Positions 21,312 to 34,632 are shown, counted from the first letter of the stretch. The stretch is 64,000 nucleotides of DNA from Diaporthe sp. PMI_573 (GCA_021399435.1 JAJTUP010000017.1:1178001-1242000); one strand, 5' to 3'. Numbers and translations are program-made. Notes: generated by a model from the sequence alone, not told the origin.

Positions 21312-24112
21312 GAGGTAGCTGGTGTGCGCATAGCTTGTACTGTATTAGGACTGCTTGAGAAGACCTTGGCGAAATATTCTATGAGAAGTAGGCAGGAAGT
21401 CTACTTATATAATTTCGGGATATGGAATCTAGGTAAGTAACTCCCCGACGTCTGCTTCTGTTAAACCTTAAAGCACATGACCTTGCCCAACCTCTTAGAT
21501 AGCAGCGCTAGTATCGAAATTTGTTCCATTCAACGACGTGGCTCTGTGAATGATCTAGAATTTCAAGCCCGAAGTCAGACTTATGGGACTAGGGTACAAG
21601 CAGAGCAGGAGACACATCGAATAGCCCTGCTTAGTCAGGATATCGCGCAACCTAACCGAGACTCGTTCAATTTGAACGAGTCTCAATTCGATTGCTACGC
21701 ATGCCAGCCGTGGCACAGTATCACGTAGGCTCAGCGTCATTTAGCGGTTCTAGAGGCACCCCTCGCGTTTTGCTGAGGTGAGGCGTGGGCGCTGTGATGT
21801 GCATTTTACGAGCCGAGTCGTACGGTCACATCATTTTCACCAATAACGCGAAGAGATTGGGCTAGTTGTCCCGGCAGCATGGCGCGCTATATTAGGCAGC
21901 GAGTTAAGTGCATGATCGGTTCGGCATCTGCAGCTTGTGCGAGAAAGGACTATCCTGTATCGCCGTACTCATCGCAGCTCTGACCACCTTTTCTGCCGCA
22001 GTTTAACAGGCAATTTTGGAAGGTCGAGGCGGCAGAGCTCGTTTCGCGTTGCTGGCGCAGCTTGAAATACATATTCACGGCCGTCTGCCGTGCTTGCGGG
22101 CCTAAGGGGGTTGGGGGGGGGGGTGTTGCCAAAGAAGGATAAGCCAATGACCGTTACGAAGGGGCTGCGCCGCACATTATCGGTTGGCTGTGTAAAGAGG
22201 TCATAATTTGTGTGAGTGTGAATCACTGCCGAAAGAGCGATATCCCGAGTCGATTCGAAATCTACGGGGAAGCTGGGATTGCATGCCAAGACAGACCCGG
22301 CCGATGCGTCGAAACTGCTCGAAGGGGGCTAGCTCACAAAGTCTCAATTAGTCCACCTGGACAACGCTGCATGGCATAACACTTTTACCATGAGCTCAGC
22401 ATGACCACGCCTTAGTTCATTGGGTTCAGAATTCTTCTGTGGATATGCTCACCTAAAACTCTACCTTTGGTGCCTGATGATAATTATAGTACCTTCTCTC
22501 AGCGGACTAGATTCACCAATCGCCCAGATATAGTCCTGTTATTTGCGCGTTCGTACCACGACCGCCGCTTTCAGGTCGACAGGTAATTATATACAGCCGC
22601 GCTTCGCGCTGAAAAAGAAGAACAGGGGAAAAGGCAAGCCAGCCTACCCTCGAGCGCCCACCATTCTCCAGGATGGAATATCGGCCCGTACTTCAGTTGG
22701 GCGGACGTTGACAAATAGAATGGAAAGCTATCTTCTTCCTCGCGATTGTTTGCTGTCGGATATGATGAATGTGTCGGGGTCTGGAACATCAACAGCCATG
22801 CGCGCGCCAATGAGCGACTGAACCGTAGTGTCGGGTCGTTGTGGCGTTGCGCTAAGCCGAGTCCTGATGGTCTCCTACCCGGCCACGATTGCTAATTATA
22901 GTCTTGATATGTCGCGTTGTAGCATCCCTCATCCTGCATCTCGCCCAATCGTCCATATCTTACGGCACTTGAAAAGGTCAAGCAATTACACAGAGGGCGC
23001 CACAGCTCTTCTGCACTGACCAATACATGATCTTGTACAATATTTCGCTTCATCTATACTTTTGACGGCCTTGAGTTAGAAGGAGTCAGGATTAGGACGG
23101 ATCGGAGTCGTCTCTTAGTCGCCGTTATGTGTGTGATCGTCACATCACCGGGGTGGGCCCTGCATGTACCAATTCTCCCCAGAGGACTGCAGCAAAATCC
23201 CCGGCAGTCTGGATGACCGGCGATGTTACTTGAGAAATTGCAACGATAGCTCACGTGCAACTAATATAATGCGGTTGGCTGCTGGAATGCTACGCCAATG
23301 GAGTCAAAGTCCTTCTCCTAATGCGATGGGCCGAGTGCAGTCGTTCCCCGACGAACCAACGGTCTCTCGTTGACGATTCAACGTACAGCAACTGTCAAGC
23401 TGAGGAGCTGAGCTCCCTTCTCCTACTGTAAAAGGTAGGAACAAAAGAATTCTTTTTATTGCGCCGGCGGCGGCGTCCATGGCCGTTTCCACTGTGAGCT
23501 GGATAACTTTTGTTTTTCCGTGTGTGTCCACAGGCGGTAAACTTGGGCACCCGGTGGCTCGATACGGAAAGGTGATGTAATACTGACGTTACCAAAATGG
23601 ACAATTATGATTGGCTACTAGGCTGCTTACGTGGTCTGGAAACACAGAGAGTTCGTGAGGGGTAAAGGAGACGTCAGTTTCAACTTGGCAGGCGATATTG
23701 ATCGGCGCTGGCCACGATCATGAGTCTGACTTTCTGCGTGTAACAAGCAGCACCACCATCACCATCGTCCGACACACATACCCTGGAGCAAACGGTTGTG
23801 TACGCAGGTGCAGATATACACACAGCCGACACTGACACTGGAGAGCAGACAGCGATAGTTGCCGTTCCTGGCTAGCTTGCTTGGCCAGTCGCCACTGGGC
23901 GCACGAGGGCAGAGAGAGGAAGGAAGGGGGCGACCGGGGATCACAAGTTGGGTTGGCTCGATTCGAACTGGATGGGGGGCTCCAACGCCGACTGGGAAGT
24001 TTAAATCGATTGATACCAGCATAGGAGGTACTACGGGAGTGGCAAACCATTCGGGATTCAACACGGGACTGGGGCTGCTCTGCTCTGCGCGCATCAGACC
24101 AGAGGCGAGGCA
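21312..24112. other. Long intergenic stretch, no gene recognised
   Basis: About 2.8 kb without a convincing frame. It contains a perfect 27-bp palindrome (listed separately) and a G-run near 22111-22123. The segment at 23700-24110 is the upstream region of the Zn2Cys6 gene. Confidence 0.5.
21658..21684. repeat. Perfect 13-1-13 palindrome
   Basis: GAGACTCGTTCAA is followed by one T and then its exact reverse complement TTGAACGAGTCTC. It lies in otherwise featureless DNA. Confidence 0.85.
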
Positions 24113-27100
24113 ATGTCATCCCCAAGGCTGCCGTTGGAGAAGAAGTATCGGCGCATCCTGCCCGCCGAAGACCACGGCGAGGGAGGTGGGGTGGGAGAGG
24201 AGGGAAGCCCGGTGAAGCATGGAGGAGCACTTCCTCTGAAGAGACAGAGGAGGGCGGGTCGATTCGCCTGTGATGCCTGTCGATCCAAGAGGTCTGCGGT
24301 AAGGCCTTTCTGTTTCTCCCTAGATCCCTATTGGCGGGTTCTGTTCCGGCCTCACAGTCTCGCCTGCTCGGATGACGGCACCTGGCATGAGATTATCATG
24401 GGGCTGGCCCCGAAATGGCAACACATATCTAACTTATACACCTTACTCGCCGACATTACATGCCTCCTCCCTCCCAAGGAGGTTCCTCCCCCAAAATCGG
24501 CCCAGAAACGGGGAAGCCAACACATAATAAGAACCACTGCTGGCGTGTCCCTAAACAAGTCAGCCGGCCAGCCAGTCCAACCAGTTCAGTTCAACCAGTT
24601 CAGTCAATTCTGTCCGTTCAGTCCCCGGCGAGACCGTTCTCCACGCTGTGGGACAATTTGCGTCATTTTACCGTCATACCCCCCTGCCTCGCTGCAACCA
24701 TACGTCTATACACACAGGATTGCCGTGCAGACACCAAGGTTTCCAGCGTTTCGCACGGGAGACACTGATCTCCGGTCTGGTCAAGGACACGGGCAAGGGC
24801 AGATAAAGCCCTTTTAAGGCGGCCTCAGCCGTCTACCTCTACAGCTTTGCCACTCTATGCCCAACGCCCCCTGCTACCTGCTAATGTCAGCCCCCCTTTG
24901 ATCCCGGAAAATCTCTGACCTTGTGTATTCTGTCGCAGTGTGATGGCGAGAAACCAATATGCTCACCGTGCACCCGCCGCCGTGGTACGGTCTGCACCTA
25001 TACTCCTCGCACTGACATGACCGCCGAGGAGCGAGCCGAGCTGGAAGTGCTGCGTCAGCAGCATCGCGCGTCGCCGCGGAAGGGGCAACGGGGCGGGGGA
25101 GGAGTCGACGAGGACCTCCTTCAACGGCTCAAGACCCTGCCTGAGGACGAGGCCGTGGCACTGCTCCTCCAGGTGCGGTCCGAGACTCGAGTCAACCAAG
25201 TAAGCTCGGGGAACCGCAGCCCGGGCCCGTCGCCCTGCCCCGGGGCGACTGGGTCGGGTCCTTGACACCCGGTTCAAGTCTCTAATGCTGGTCACGATGT
25301 CTTCAGGATCTTGTCACCGCGCGAAACATCCCCCCGCCTTCGCGGACGAGCGTTGAGTTCGAGCTGATGCATCGCCACACCATATTGTACCCCATCGTCG
25401 CTTCTTATGACCCCCCAGAGATACAAGTGTCTCATCTGAGAATACTTCCGTATCGCGAGCACGGGGCCGAGACCACCGTTGGCTCGAGCAAGTATGTTGT
25501 CTTGTTATTACCCCAAGTGTTATCCGAGGTGACCCCACGGGTCTGGACCCATTTGCCGTGGACAGACAGGATGTCCAGGCCCAGCCCAACCCCCTTTCCC
25601 AACAGCACCGCCTTGACGGAGTATTGGGCCCGTCTCCTCACGCCTATCTGCAGCTTGCTGACCATGGGGTTCCTTGTCTCGGGCTATCTTCGCGGCGACC
25701 CTCGTCCCACCGACTGTCTCCCACAAAACAAGGCGCCCAACAAGGATCGTCTCCTGGGCAAAGCGGCTCTGCCGTTCGCCACTCTCATCTCTGTGATCAG
25801 CGGCTTGAACACGTCAAGATCCTCAACTGGACGCAGGTTCCCATTTCAAACGACTTGGGAGCGCGGCTCATTTCGTTTTATCTGACCGTTGACCATCCGA
25901 TCCTAGGTCTTTTTGATGCAGACTTGTTCCTTGGCGATCTTGTGGCCCACAGGACCGAGTTTTGCTGCCCCCTGCTGCTCTCCGCCGTGCTTTGTTTTGC
26001 GTGTGTATGTAGACCGGATGTTCTGTCTCCCCTCCTTCGTATCCGGCTGCCCTCCACGAAGGCTCTGGCAAAGCTAACAGTGCCCGTTTCTTCCGGATCA
26101 ATAGCAAGGCTACTCGAGCATCGATCACAACACGGCATCTCTGAGCTATGCCTTCTTCAACGAAGCCCAACGACTCCACAGGGAGGAGAGCACTGGCAAC
26201 CCGCAGTACCAATTCGCCATCCCAAACATCGCTGCGACCCAGTTGCTCAGCCTCGCCGCGACCTGCCATGGCCGGAACGCTCTGGCGATGAAATACCTGG
26301 CCGAGGGCATCGAGCTGGCACACCAGAACGGTCTTCTGGCCGTCGGCAGGAAGGAGTCAGCCAGGAACTGGCTGGATGACCACATCGACTATGTGAAAGC
26401 CGCATCGCACACGGCATGGGGCACCTTCTGCAGAGCTACGTAAGTTCAAGTTGTTGATGCGGACAATTTGTAGAACGTGGCCTCTTCACCCTCCTTTTTT
26501 ACGTCGAAAGGGCACCCACTCAACCTTCGCCCATTGGGATAATTCTTGCCCGTACACATCGGTCAAGATGGCCTGCAGGCCGGTTGCGAGACTGGCTGTT
26601 CACTCATGGTGGTTGGCTAATGATGTATATCTTTACTCTCGGCAGACTCCTCGGAATGAACTACCAGACCGCGTATATCCGCATTCCCCCGTGGCTACCG
26701 ATTCCAGGCACAGACTTTGTCCGTTCCGACGGCGAATTAGAGTCTTTCGAACTCCCAGCCTACATGGGCCAGAGCTTCACCGAACTGTGCAGGCTGACGC
26801 CGCTGATCAATGAGATGCTGCAAGAATACTACGACAGTGGCGACGGCGTGGCCCCAACGGCGCGCGCCTCGTTCAGCTTTGCCCAGCGGCTATACAGCCG
26901 GCTCCTAGGCTGGGCCGACGACCTGCCCGTGTCCATGGCGCGCGGCGACGACATGCCTCACCACGCCGCCATCGCCCACATATTCTTCCACACCGCCGTC
27001 CTGGACCTGTTCCGCCCGTTCCCCTACCAGCGGCTCCAGGCCCCCTTCCTGCTCGACAACTTTGCCGCCGACAATCCCAGCCTGGAGGGCGTCTGCGACG

Positions 27101-27957
27101 CCTCGGTGAGCCAGCTGAAGCACCTCATCCTCATATTCCGGGCCAGGTACCCCTGTGCGACCTCCACGATGCTGTGGCAGAACGCCCTGCTATACGTCGC
27201 CAACGCCTGCCTTCCCCTGCGCGGGCCGGCTCCTCACCCGGCCGGGGCCACCGGCGATGTCCACGGCAGCCGAAATGCCGACGAGATGGAGGGGGTGACG
27301 ACGACAACAACGACAGCCATGGGGGACGGCGAGCGCACGGACGAGAAAATAGCGGAATCAGAAGAGGATGCCGACCGGCGCAAGTGGTTTACGGCGTGCA
27401 TCGATGCCCTCCGGGCCCTCGCGCCGCAGTTCGGCATCGTGACGGGCATCGTGCAGGGGATCCTGAGCATGGCGATCCTCAAGGGCTCCATCGCAGCCGT
27501 CGAGGGCCGCACCATCATGGACCAGGTCAAAGCCAGCGCAGAGGTCTCAAGCCGCCACCGCCGCGCCGACTTCTACTCCCGCAGCACAGCGGGCAGCACG
27601 ATCCAGGCGGTGGCGGTGGCAGACGGCGGTGACGAGGACGAGGTAGACAAAGAGGAGGCGGAAAGGGGCGCGGGCGTCGGCGCCGCCGGCGGCCTTGTTG
27701 TTGGAGGAGAGGAGCGTGAGGCCTCAGAGACTTTCGGTAGGGTCGTGTACGGATCTTCCGGTGGTCTTGGCGGCGACGCGGCCGTGCAGGCTATCAGTGG
27801 GCTCGTGAACCTCCCCGGCGCGCAGCCAGGCGGCAACGGCTTCGTCATCGACCTCAACGAGGCGTCTGTCAACCCGAGCGCCGCCTCGCTGGACGTGCTG
27901 GCCCGGGCCTTTGACGAGCTGGCCATGTTTGATGAGTTCACGACTGGTGAGGAGTGA
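24113..27957 (+). CDS. Zn2Cys6 transcription factor with fungal_trans domain
   Basis: Six exons fit: 24113-24298, 24939-25199, 25307-25491, 25518-26004, 26105-26439 and 26646-27957, about 921 aa. The zinc cluster spans the first intron (640 nt, long for this window): 'CDACRSKRSA' then 'CDGEKPICSPC' and a last Cys, spacing C2C6C5C2C8C. A Glu/Arg-rich linker follows ('EERAELEVLRQQH'), of the kind seen in NirA-like regulators. The middle homology region includes 'WTQVPISNDLGARLISFYL' and 'FDADLFLGDLV', then 'LAMKYLAEGIELAHQNGL' and 'PPWLPIPGTD'. The gap 25492-25517 is only 26 nt; joining there restores the frame, so this is either an abnormally small intron or a frameshift. A nuclear DNA-binding regulator; the target is unknown. 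No metabolic genes flank it directly. Confidence 0.8.
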
Positions 27958-29934
27958 GCGGTCGCGTGGGTATGGGCATCTTGACGACCAGCGATGGTCC
28001 GAGTGATTTGAAAGATAGATACGAGCATAAGGGAGTACAAAAAAACACCTACAAGCAGCGAGAGACAGCACACGAACACAACCCAAATAACAGGCGAGCA
28101 TTTCCTCCAAGTCGTCTCCCCTAGGTCGAGCAACAGGGACTCTTCTTCTTGGCTCTCCAGCTTTGCGCTGCGGACGCGTGCGTCTATGGGTCAACCCATA
28201 CCCTGTTATGCCGCTTCGGAACAGCGCGAAAACTATTACAGTAAGTAGATGGCAATGAAAGAGCTCATGCGTGAGCTGACCTTGGCCCTCGAAAAGAGCG
28301 TTGGCCTCAAGCTCGCCTTGAAGTGCTCTTGACGATACGAGCCGCAACATCGGTGGATACATAGACTCCTGCGGTCGACTCCTGCGGTCGACTCCTTCCT
28401 TTTGGTCGAATTGACTCGGACGCACACGAAAACTGGAAGTTGCTGCGGATATAGCGATTGCATATTATGGGGGTGCCAGTGGAATATAGGACTTATCGTG
28501 TGTTTTTGCGACATCTAGAATGGAGCTATGGCATCAGCGCTGACTCGACAAGGCCTCGATGAATGCGCATCGCTCAGTTTTTCTGCCGCCGTGGAAAGAA
28601 TTGGGCGAAAATCATAGTTAACCGCCGCCCAGACATGGAGATAACCAGGCACAGACACGGGATAACTAGGGCTGTCTCTTCGCGGACAGGTCGGATTGGA
28701 CTAGTGACACGACCCCTTGACATACTCAGCCCCCGCGGCAGAACAACAATTCTGGACATGATTCACCCAAAGTGCTCGAGTCAAAGTATAACACTCGCCA
28801 CCCTTTGTGACGAAAGCAGCCACGCTCTGATCAATCAAGCTCGGTTCCATTTCATAGTAGTTCCAAGGGAACACCAGGGACCACCCGCATCAGCTCACCG
28901 GCCACTGGCCATCCGGAACCCCTGAAGCAGTAAGCCGTTTGACAAATTATGTCCCTCTGTAGCAGTATGTGGAGCCCCAAGCCTCAATAATACCTAAATA
29001 GGCACCCCTACTCCCTCGAGCAACGCTGCCACCCCTCCAGCTCTGGTCTGACAGGTGCCCAAGTCCGGGCTTTTGCCACCCTAGCCCTCACTTGCCGTCT
29101 CTCCCGCGAGCCCATGCAATGCACGCACAATCACAGCCAGGACGGCCAGCGACTGGCCAGACAGATCCCCTGTGATGAGGTGGTGATGGTGACGGTGTGG
29201 CGATGCGTTCCTTAACACTTCTGACCTAGAATTGACGCGCAACTGCGACAGGTTCTGCGACTGCTGTACGGATTACCACAAGGATCAGGATGGTGGGTCT
29301 AAAGTGGATTCTAAAAGGATGTTCACCCACTTGCTCTCGTTTGGAACACGTTGAGGTGGCTGTATTTCCATACTAACCTATGAGAAGCCGAAGCCTTGGC
29401 TTATAGCCTTGGGGCGTCGGGTAGAAAGCTGTTCACTTCTGCGCATGATGTTCACCGAAATTGATGAGTATTTGCTGCTCAGTCCAGTGGACGAAATCAT
29501 GCATCATCTTGACTACGGCGCCGGATGCCGCCAGCGTCGGTGTGGAGACCATAATGACGATTCCGGATCATAATTAGTGTGGAGTACGGCGATGATGCTG
29601 CTGTCGTGTGAGATGATGATTGAGTTAGAAAGTGTAAGGCGAAAGAGTGGGAAGCGAGTCGAGAAATGTGGGCAAGGGTGGGAACTGGGAATGTATGGCA
29701 CCTATGCTGAATGCGCTAAGAAAAGGTTGAAGCATGTCCTCTTTGGGTCTCTGGCCTTTCCTGCTCCAGATATGTTACACCATTTGCACAGAAACGGGCC
29801 TCGACCTCGATTTGGGACCTAGCTCCCGCATCATAGAATATATAATTCAGAGATCCTCGTCGGTTTGGGTTAACAGCAGGCACATAAAAAACATCTCAAA
29901 GCAATCATGCCTCGACTCATCGGGCGCTGCAGCC
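27958..29934. other. Intergenic, no gene recognised
   Basis: Only shadow frames of the regulator and short unconvincing ORFs are present. A 14-bp direct repeat (ACTCCTGCGGTCG) occurs twice at about 28364-28391. Confidence 0.5.
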
Positions 29935-30768
29935 ATGCTGGCTGTTCTTCTTCCAACTGTAGCCGGCGCTTTTGATCCACACTCAGCCCTGTGTCTATCT
30001 ACGCCGCAGCTGCCATTGGTTGCTGGCGTCTCTAATATCTCAGCAGCGTCAGTTGCACTCCGCTCAATCCCACTTCCTCCTAAAACGCGCTAACATCCAC
30101 TCAGTTTCGATATCCCGTTTTGGGAACAGTGCCGTGCCTCCCTATTTTTCTCCAACCATGACTTTCCACCTATCACTTTCATCTTCGACTCGAGCGAGTG
30201 TGTTGGGCCAGAGGTCGCGAGCTTCGTGGTTCCTGGTGGCGTGCCTAACGGCGATGGCCTTATCATTTGGTATAGCGATTCAGACTGCCGTATATAACGT
30301 TACCGCAAAAAGCTGATCATCGTCTGCAGGAAATGCGAAGGCGTCTCGTCTATATGCATCGAGGTCAACATCACGCAGGGCACACAAGACAACAACTTGC
30401 CTCTTCCCCTTCAACAATATGGCACAGTCAATTGTGCATCCGATTTCACACCTCCTGGATCATTGCCTCCAGTGTCTGTGGCGCCACCTATACCAACGTT
30501 AGGTCCATCACACGCAGCCTCCCCCTTCGCCGACACGACTCGGAGCCAGAATGCAGCATCAATCACGGATGCAAGTGGTCCCGCGAATCCGTTACCGGAA
30601 AGCACTAGCCCTCCTTCGATTATACAGGGAAGTTCTAGTAGCGCCGATGTATTTCCTACGATGTCTAGCCTCTTAGCAATGCCAGAGTTTGGTATTAGGA
30701 CGTCCACATTAACCCAGACAGTAACCACACTGATCACTATAACCACGACATTGCCGGTCAGCGCATGA
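29935..30768 (+). CDS. Predicted small secreted protein
   Basis: The proposed exons 29935-29990, 30105-30269 and 30330-30768 give about 219 aa. The last intron (GTATAG...TCTGCAG, 60 nt) and the acceptor at 30104 (CTAAC branch, CACTCAG) are clear; the first donor (GTGTCT at 29991) is the only one that fits the phase. The start 'MLAVLLPTVAGAFD' is a short signal-peptide-like sequence. The body contains 'PITFIFDSSECVGPEV', 'VPGGVPNGDGLIIWKCEG' and 'LQQYGTVNCAS', with four Cys that could form two disulfides, and an N-glycosylation site (NIT). The tail is Ser/Thr/Pro-rich and ends in a TLITITTTLP stretch. Similar unnamed secreted proteins occur in many fungi, to my recollection. Cell-wall or effector roles are possible but not shown. 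Confidence 0.55.
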
Positions 30769-32400
30769 GATCATCGCGATGGACAATGCCGACCCTCAAT
30801 GACTTGGGTGGCAGGGCTCCCAACCTAAGTAACATTTTCAACGAAGCGTGGAAGTGATGATGCGTGTCCGAAGGACGGTAAGCCGGATCGCGAGCCGTTC
30901 CTTGGCGCCGTCAGTTGTGCCCATGATTGCTGAGTTCGCGGAGTCGGAGATGATGTCGGTCCTCGCATTATACTCGTCTTTCAACCTGATTGGGTCAGAT
31001 GTCCCAGCCGGCTGCGCAGCTGTTTTTCCGAGGGGGTCCCTTGGAGCGAAGCTTCTACGTATTAAGCAGGATGGCTTATAGCGACGAGAGGCGGGGGAAC
31101 TCATGAGGTTGGTGGGAGATAGTGAACAAGATAATAGAAGGAAAATTTAAAGGGTTCCTGGCATGCCTCCTTCTTTGGAATTGCTCTTGGCGATGAGACG
31201 GCCTCGGCATCATATTGGAGCCATGGAATAGCTCAACTCCAGTGTAAAATAGCTGCGAGACCGTGAGGCTGCGGCACAATTCAGACGCCGCAGGCGGAGT
31301 GCTGAATCAAGGGAAACCCTATCTAGGCTTGCGAGGGCGACAGAATCATACTAAATTCATCTCCTCGCAGGAGACAAAGACCTGATCGGCCGGAATGCCG
31401 CCGTACGTCGATGGCCAACCTACAAGTGTCTCGTTCACCATTAGCTCCCTTTTATTCGCGAGCCATGGGTCATTTCCTCAGATACATGAATTTGCTTGAT
31501 GTCAAGGCGGACTCGCACAACACACCACATAAATCGCCGTATCCACCTTTAACCAACCGTCGCGTACCCACGTCATCTTGTTCACGACTTGTCTTGACCC
31601 AGTCTAGACTAACGGGCATGACTTACATATGTCGAGCAACGGGGACTCTCATCGTGCGGAAGAGGAAGCGTGCTCCTGCTCAATACCTTATAATTTTAGC
31701 GTTGGCAGTCCCAGATATAATGAATAATGAACCTTAACATGTTGGCCAGTCAAGCATTCGCTCTCCATATGGGCGCGAAACATGAAACTGCTCCTGTAGC
31801 TTTTCAGTCTGAGCGATTTGGATCGACATAAAAACACACCTGGGTATTCTCAAAATGCGGACATGTACGAAGTCTCAATATACAATAAGATTTGATGGCC
31901 CGCTTCGTCTTCGGATGTGCGAGTTGTGCCGAGTTGACCTAAGCGTATCTCTGAGACGAGGATGGTTGTTTAACACCATGGATGCCGCAAAGCAGACGGA
32001 AAAGGAATGCCAAGGCAGGGGACAAGGAGTGAATCATTCCGGAAAGGTTTGGGACGGCTTGGTCCAGTACCCTACTGCCAAACGAAAATTGCCAAGTCTA
32101 GATCATCAGAGCCTCCAGTGCAGAGGGGAAGAAATGGTCTGAACATGCAATATGTGACAACAGCGGTGTGTTAGCCCAGAGCCTTCTTATTTTAGTATCC
32201 GGTTCGCACGAGGAAGGACAAGATAGGTGTGAGCCCGGGTCAGGTGTGAGTACAAACAAAAATGACAAAGAATGGATGAGAATCCCGATTGATCAATGTT
32301 GGGTGCGCACTGGGTTGGCAGTAGCAGATCGGCCGATTGCATCGCTGCGCGCCGGGTACTGCGCTGAGCCTTTCGAGTACTTCTGCAGCTCGTCACAAGT
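30769..32400. other. Intergenic, no gene recognised
   Basis: Short ORFs without conserved features; nothing that I can support as a gene. Confidence 0.5.
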
Positions 32401-32817
32401 CTACCTCGCCTTGGCTGCGCTCTGCTGCGTGATGACATCTTGAGACGTGGACGCGGACACGGAGGCGATTGTGCCGCTGATGGTAAGCAGAATGGACGAG
32501 GGCAGGCAGTTGCAAGGGATTTGTTCCTCAGCATACGGGTCATCTTCTTGCTCCTGCTGGTGCTGGTGTTGGTTGTTGTCGAGTCGCTCCAGCGCTGCTA
32601 TTGCCAGATCCTCCGAGTCGGTCTCGAACGCTTCAATAAGCTGGTGCTGCCCGTCGGTCAGCGGCGTCTGAGGCTGCGCATTCAGCTGCTCGACCAGGTA
32701 CAAGTAAGCGCTAGTTGGTTGCAGCTGTGCTGTTACCAACTCGTTGCCTTTCCACCAAGTATCGCAAGCCACATGCTTGGCATCGAGCCGGGCAGTGATG
32801 GCTAAGACAGAGGCAGA
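32401..32817 (-). CDS. Hypothetical protein exon
   Basis: The frame is open from 32817, after a TAA, to the stop at 32401, about 138 codons with no ATG at the head; an AG just before 'ITARLDAKHVACDTWW' suggests a splice acceptor near 32804. The sequence has ordered-looking stretches ('PTSAYLYLVEQLNAQPQTP') followed by a Gln/His-rich segment ('NNQHQHQQEQEDD') and a Ser/Thr tail. No family is recognised. The GC bias fits coding, but the evidence is weak. Confidence 0.3.
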   Translation of the reverse strand, partial: SASVLAITARLDAKHVACDTWWKGNELVTAQLQPTSAYLYLVEQLNAQPQTPLTDGQHQLIEAFETDSEDLAIAALERLDNNQHQHQQEQEDDPYAEEQIPCNCLPSSILLTISGTIASVSASTSQDVITQQSAAKAR

Positions 32818-34530
32818 TTACGAGGCGTTTCGAGTACGTGTGACAACCAGAGAGCAGGGAGGCCGCCGAAGGTGCAGATCATCTTGGAGTACTGTACTGT
32901 GGTGCATATAATCGGTTTCGAGCGTTGTTGGAACCCTCGAGACCAGTCCCTGCGAGTATCTCTGTCATCCTCATACACGGGCCTCTGCTGTGCTGTCTGA
33001 AATCAGGCAACAAGTGGCTGGTGGGCGCTAAACCCAGAGCGTTTTCCACCTCTCGTCACGAATGAGGCCAACGCGCATGGGCAGATATGCAGTTCTGGTG
33101 AGCGAGCAGGCGCATCGAGCAGTCTGCCGATCAACCAGTGCAAGGTGCAGCGAGTATCCTGCATCGCCTTGCATTACCAATTGCAAGCCTTATTGATATA
33201 TCGTACTGGATCCATACTCTGCCGCATTTGTCTGAGCGTAATTTAACCCGTGTAAATCCATGCCTCTTCAACGATGTTATCTGTGTCTTCCTTCAGCTCG
33301 AATTTCCAGCTAGATCCACTGACCTCGCCGAATTCCTCACTTTAAATTTCGGATTTGTTCCCCCCCATATCGAACTCTGTCAGTGCTTCAGTATTCCTTC
33401 GCAGAAGTTCTCTTGTCGCCTTTCTCCTCGCTTCGCATTTGGTTTTCTGAAGGAACGGGCCCTGATGTATCTTCTGTTACCCACAGCCTGTCATTATCAC
33501 ATTAAATTTGGTCGGTTGCACAACTTGTCGTCCACCCGGCCCTGTCCCGACTTGTTCCAGAAGTTGAAGCTTAGATTCTGGCAAAACTGTGCATGATGTT
33601 TCCAGACTCTTCTGTAAGAACGCTTGCTGGGCTGGAACCTGTTCGGCACGATACGTTATACTCGCTGCCCTCCATCTTCCAAGACGCGTCTACCTGTTCT
33701 GAAACCCCGACCAGAGCGGTAAATCCGATTAAAAGGTACCACACTGATGAAATCGAACTCACTAAATCAATGCAAGAGGCTGAATACTTGTTTTATAGCT
33801 TAGACATGCCCATACTGGGAACCTTCTCAACGGGAATGTAGGAAAACGAGTTGATTGCAAGAAAGATCACGCCAAGTGATGAAGCGAGGAAATGAGCTGC
33901 TTCAGAAGCGAAGGAGGCCAAAGCTTTCATCTTTCAGAGGATTTCTCGGCATACCGGGATTCCTTTCATCTGATCGGCGAAATGAATTGTTTATGAGCCG
34001 GACTGCTGTTGCACGGGAAAAGCAATGATTAGCGAGCTGGTTTGGGATTTCAAGGAGATGTCTCGTGCTTTACGCAATACAAATTCTACTTCGTTCGCGA
34101 TTCTAGGGGTAATGTACCGCTGTACTTACGAATGTACAGTATGTCTGGTGCATTCACTCGTCTCTGTAATTCTGGCTATGCATCTCTATTAATGCTGCTG
34201 ATTGTGTAACGCACGCCCTGCATGTCACCTTCGGTGACATGCCTGGCAAGCCGCGCTCGTGCCTCTGAGTTATGACGAGGGCAGGATGAATGTGATATGG
34301 CCCGGAAAGACTATCCTGACAGAGAGAGCTTGTTTGGCATGTTCCTGGCGGCTTGATCTTTTCTATTCCTTAAATTGAGAAAGCTATACGAAATCCTTGA
34401 GGATAAGACCATATGCTGGATTTAAGGTAGCACACAGCCATATTGGAACGTGTTTTAACCCCTGGGAAAGTCTCTCTCCGGGGCGGTGGGGCTTAATATT
34501 GCTTTACAGGCCCGGCTGCCTCCTCCCCGC
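32818..34530. other. Intergenic, no gene recognised
   Basis: The plus-strand ORF at 33138-33596 has random-looking composition and no splice context, so it is not called. A long upstream region leads to the TATA box at 34531. Confidence 0.4.
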
Positions 34531-34537
34531 TATAAAA
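34531..34537 (+). promoter_or_regulatory. TATA box and CT-rich leader
   Basis: TATAAAA lies 102 bp upstream of the ATG at 34633, followed by a pyrimidine-rich leader (CTCTCGACCCTCTCC, CCCTTTCTCCC), an arrangement typical of well-expressed fungal genes. Confidence 0.5.
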
Positions 34538-34632
34538 GCTCCTCTCGACCCTCTCCAAAGCCCTTTCCATTCCTAAGCGACGCCAGTTTCCAAAGGCCAT
34601 TCCCTTTCTCCCGTGTCTAACACTCTTTCATA

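Noticed and set aside
22081..22130. G-run as possible regulatory G-quadruplex
   Set aside because: A single homopolymer run without nearby gene start; no support.
27573..28425. Long minus-strand ORFs opposite the regulator's last exon
   Set aside because: Antisense shadows of a high-GC coding exon; Ser/Pro/Arg-rich composition follows from codon complement.
33138..33596. 152-codon plus ORF
   Set aside because: Random-looking composition, no domain, promoter or splice context.
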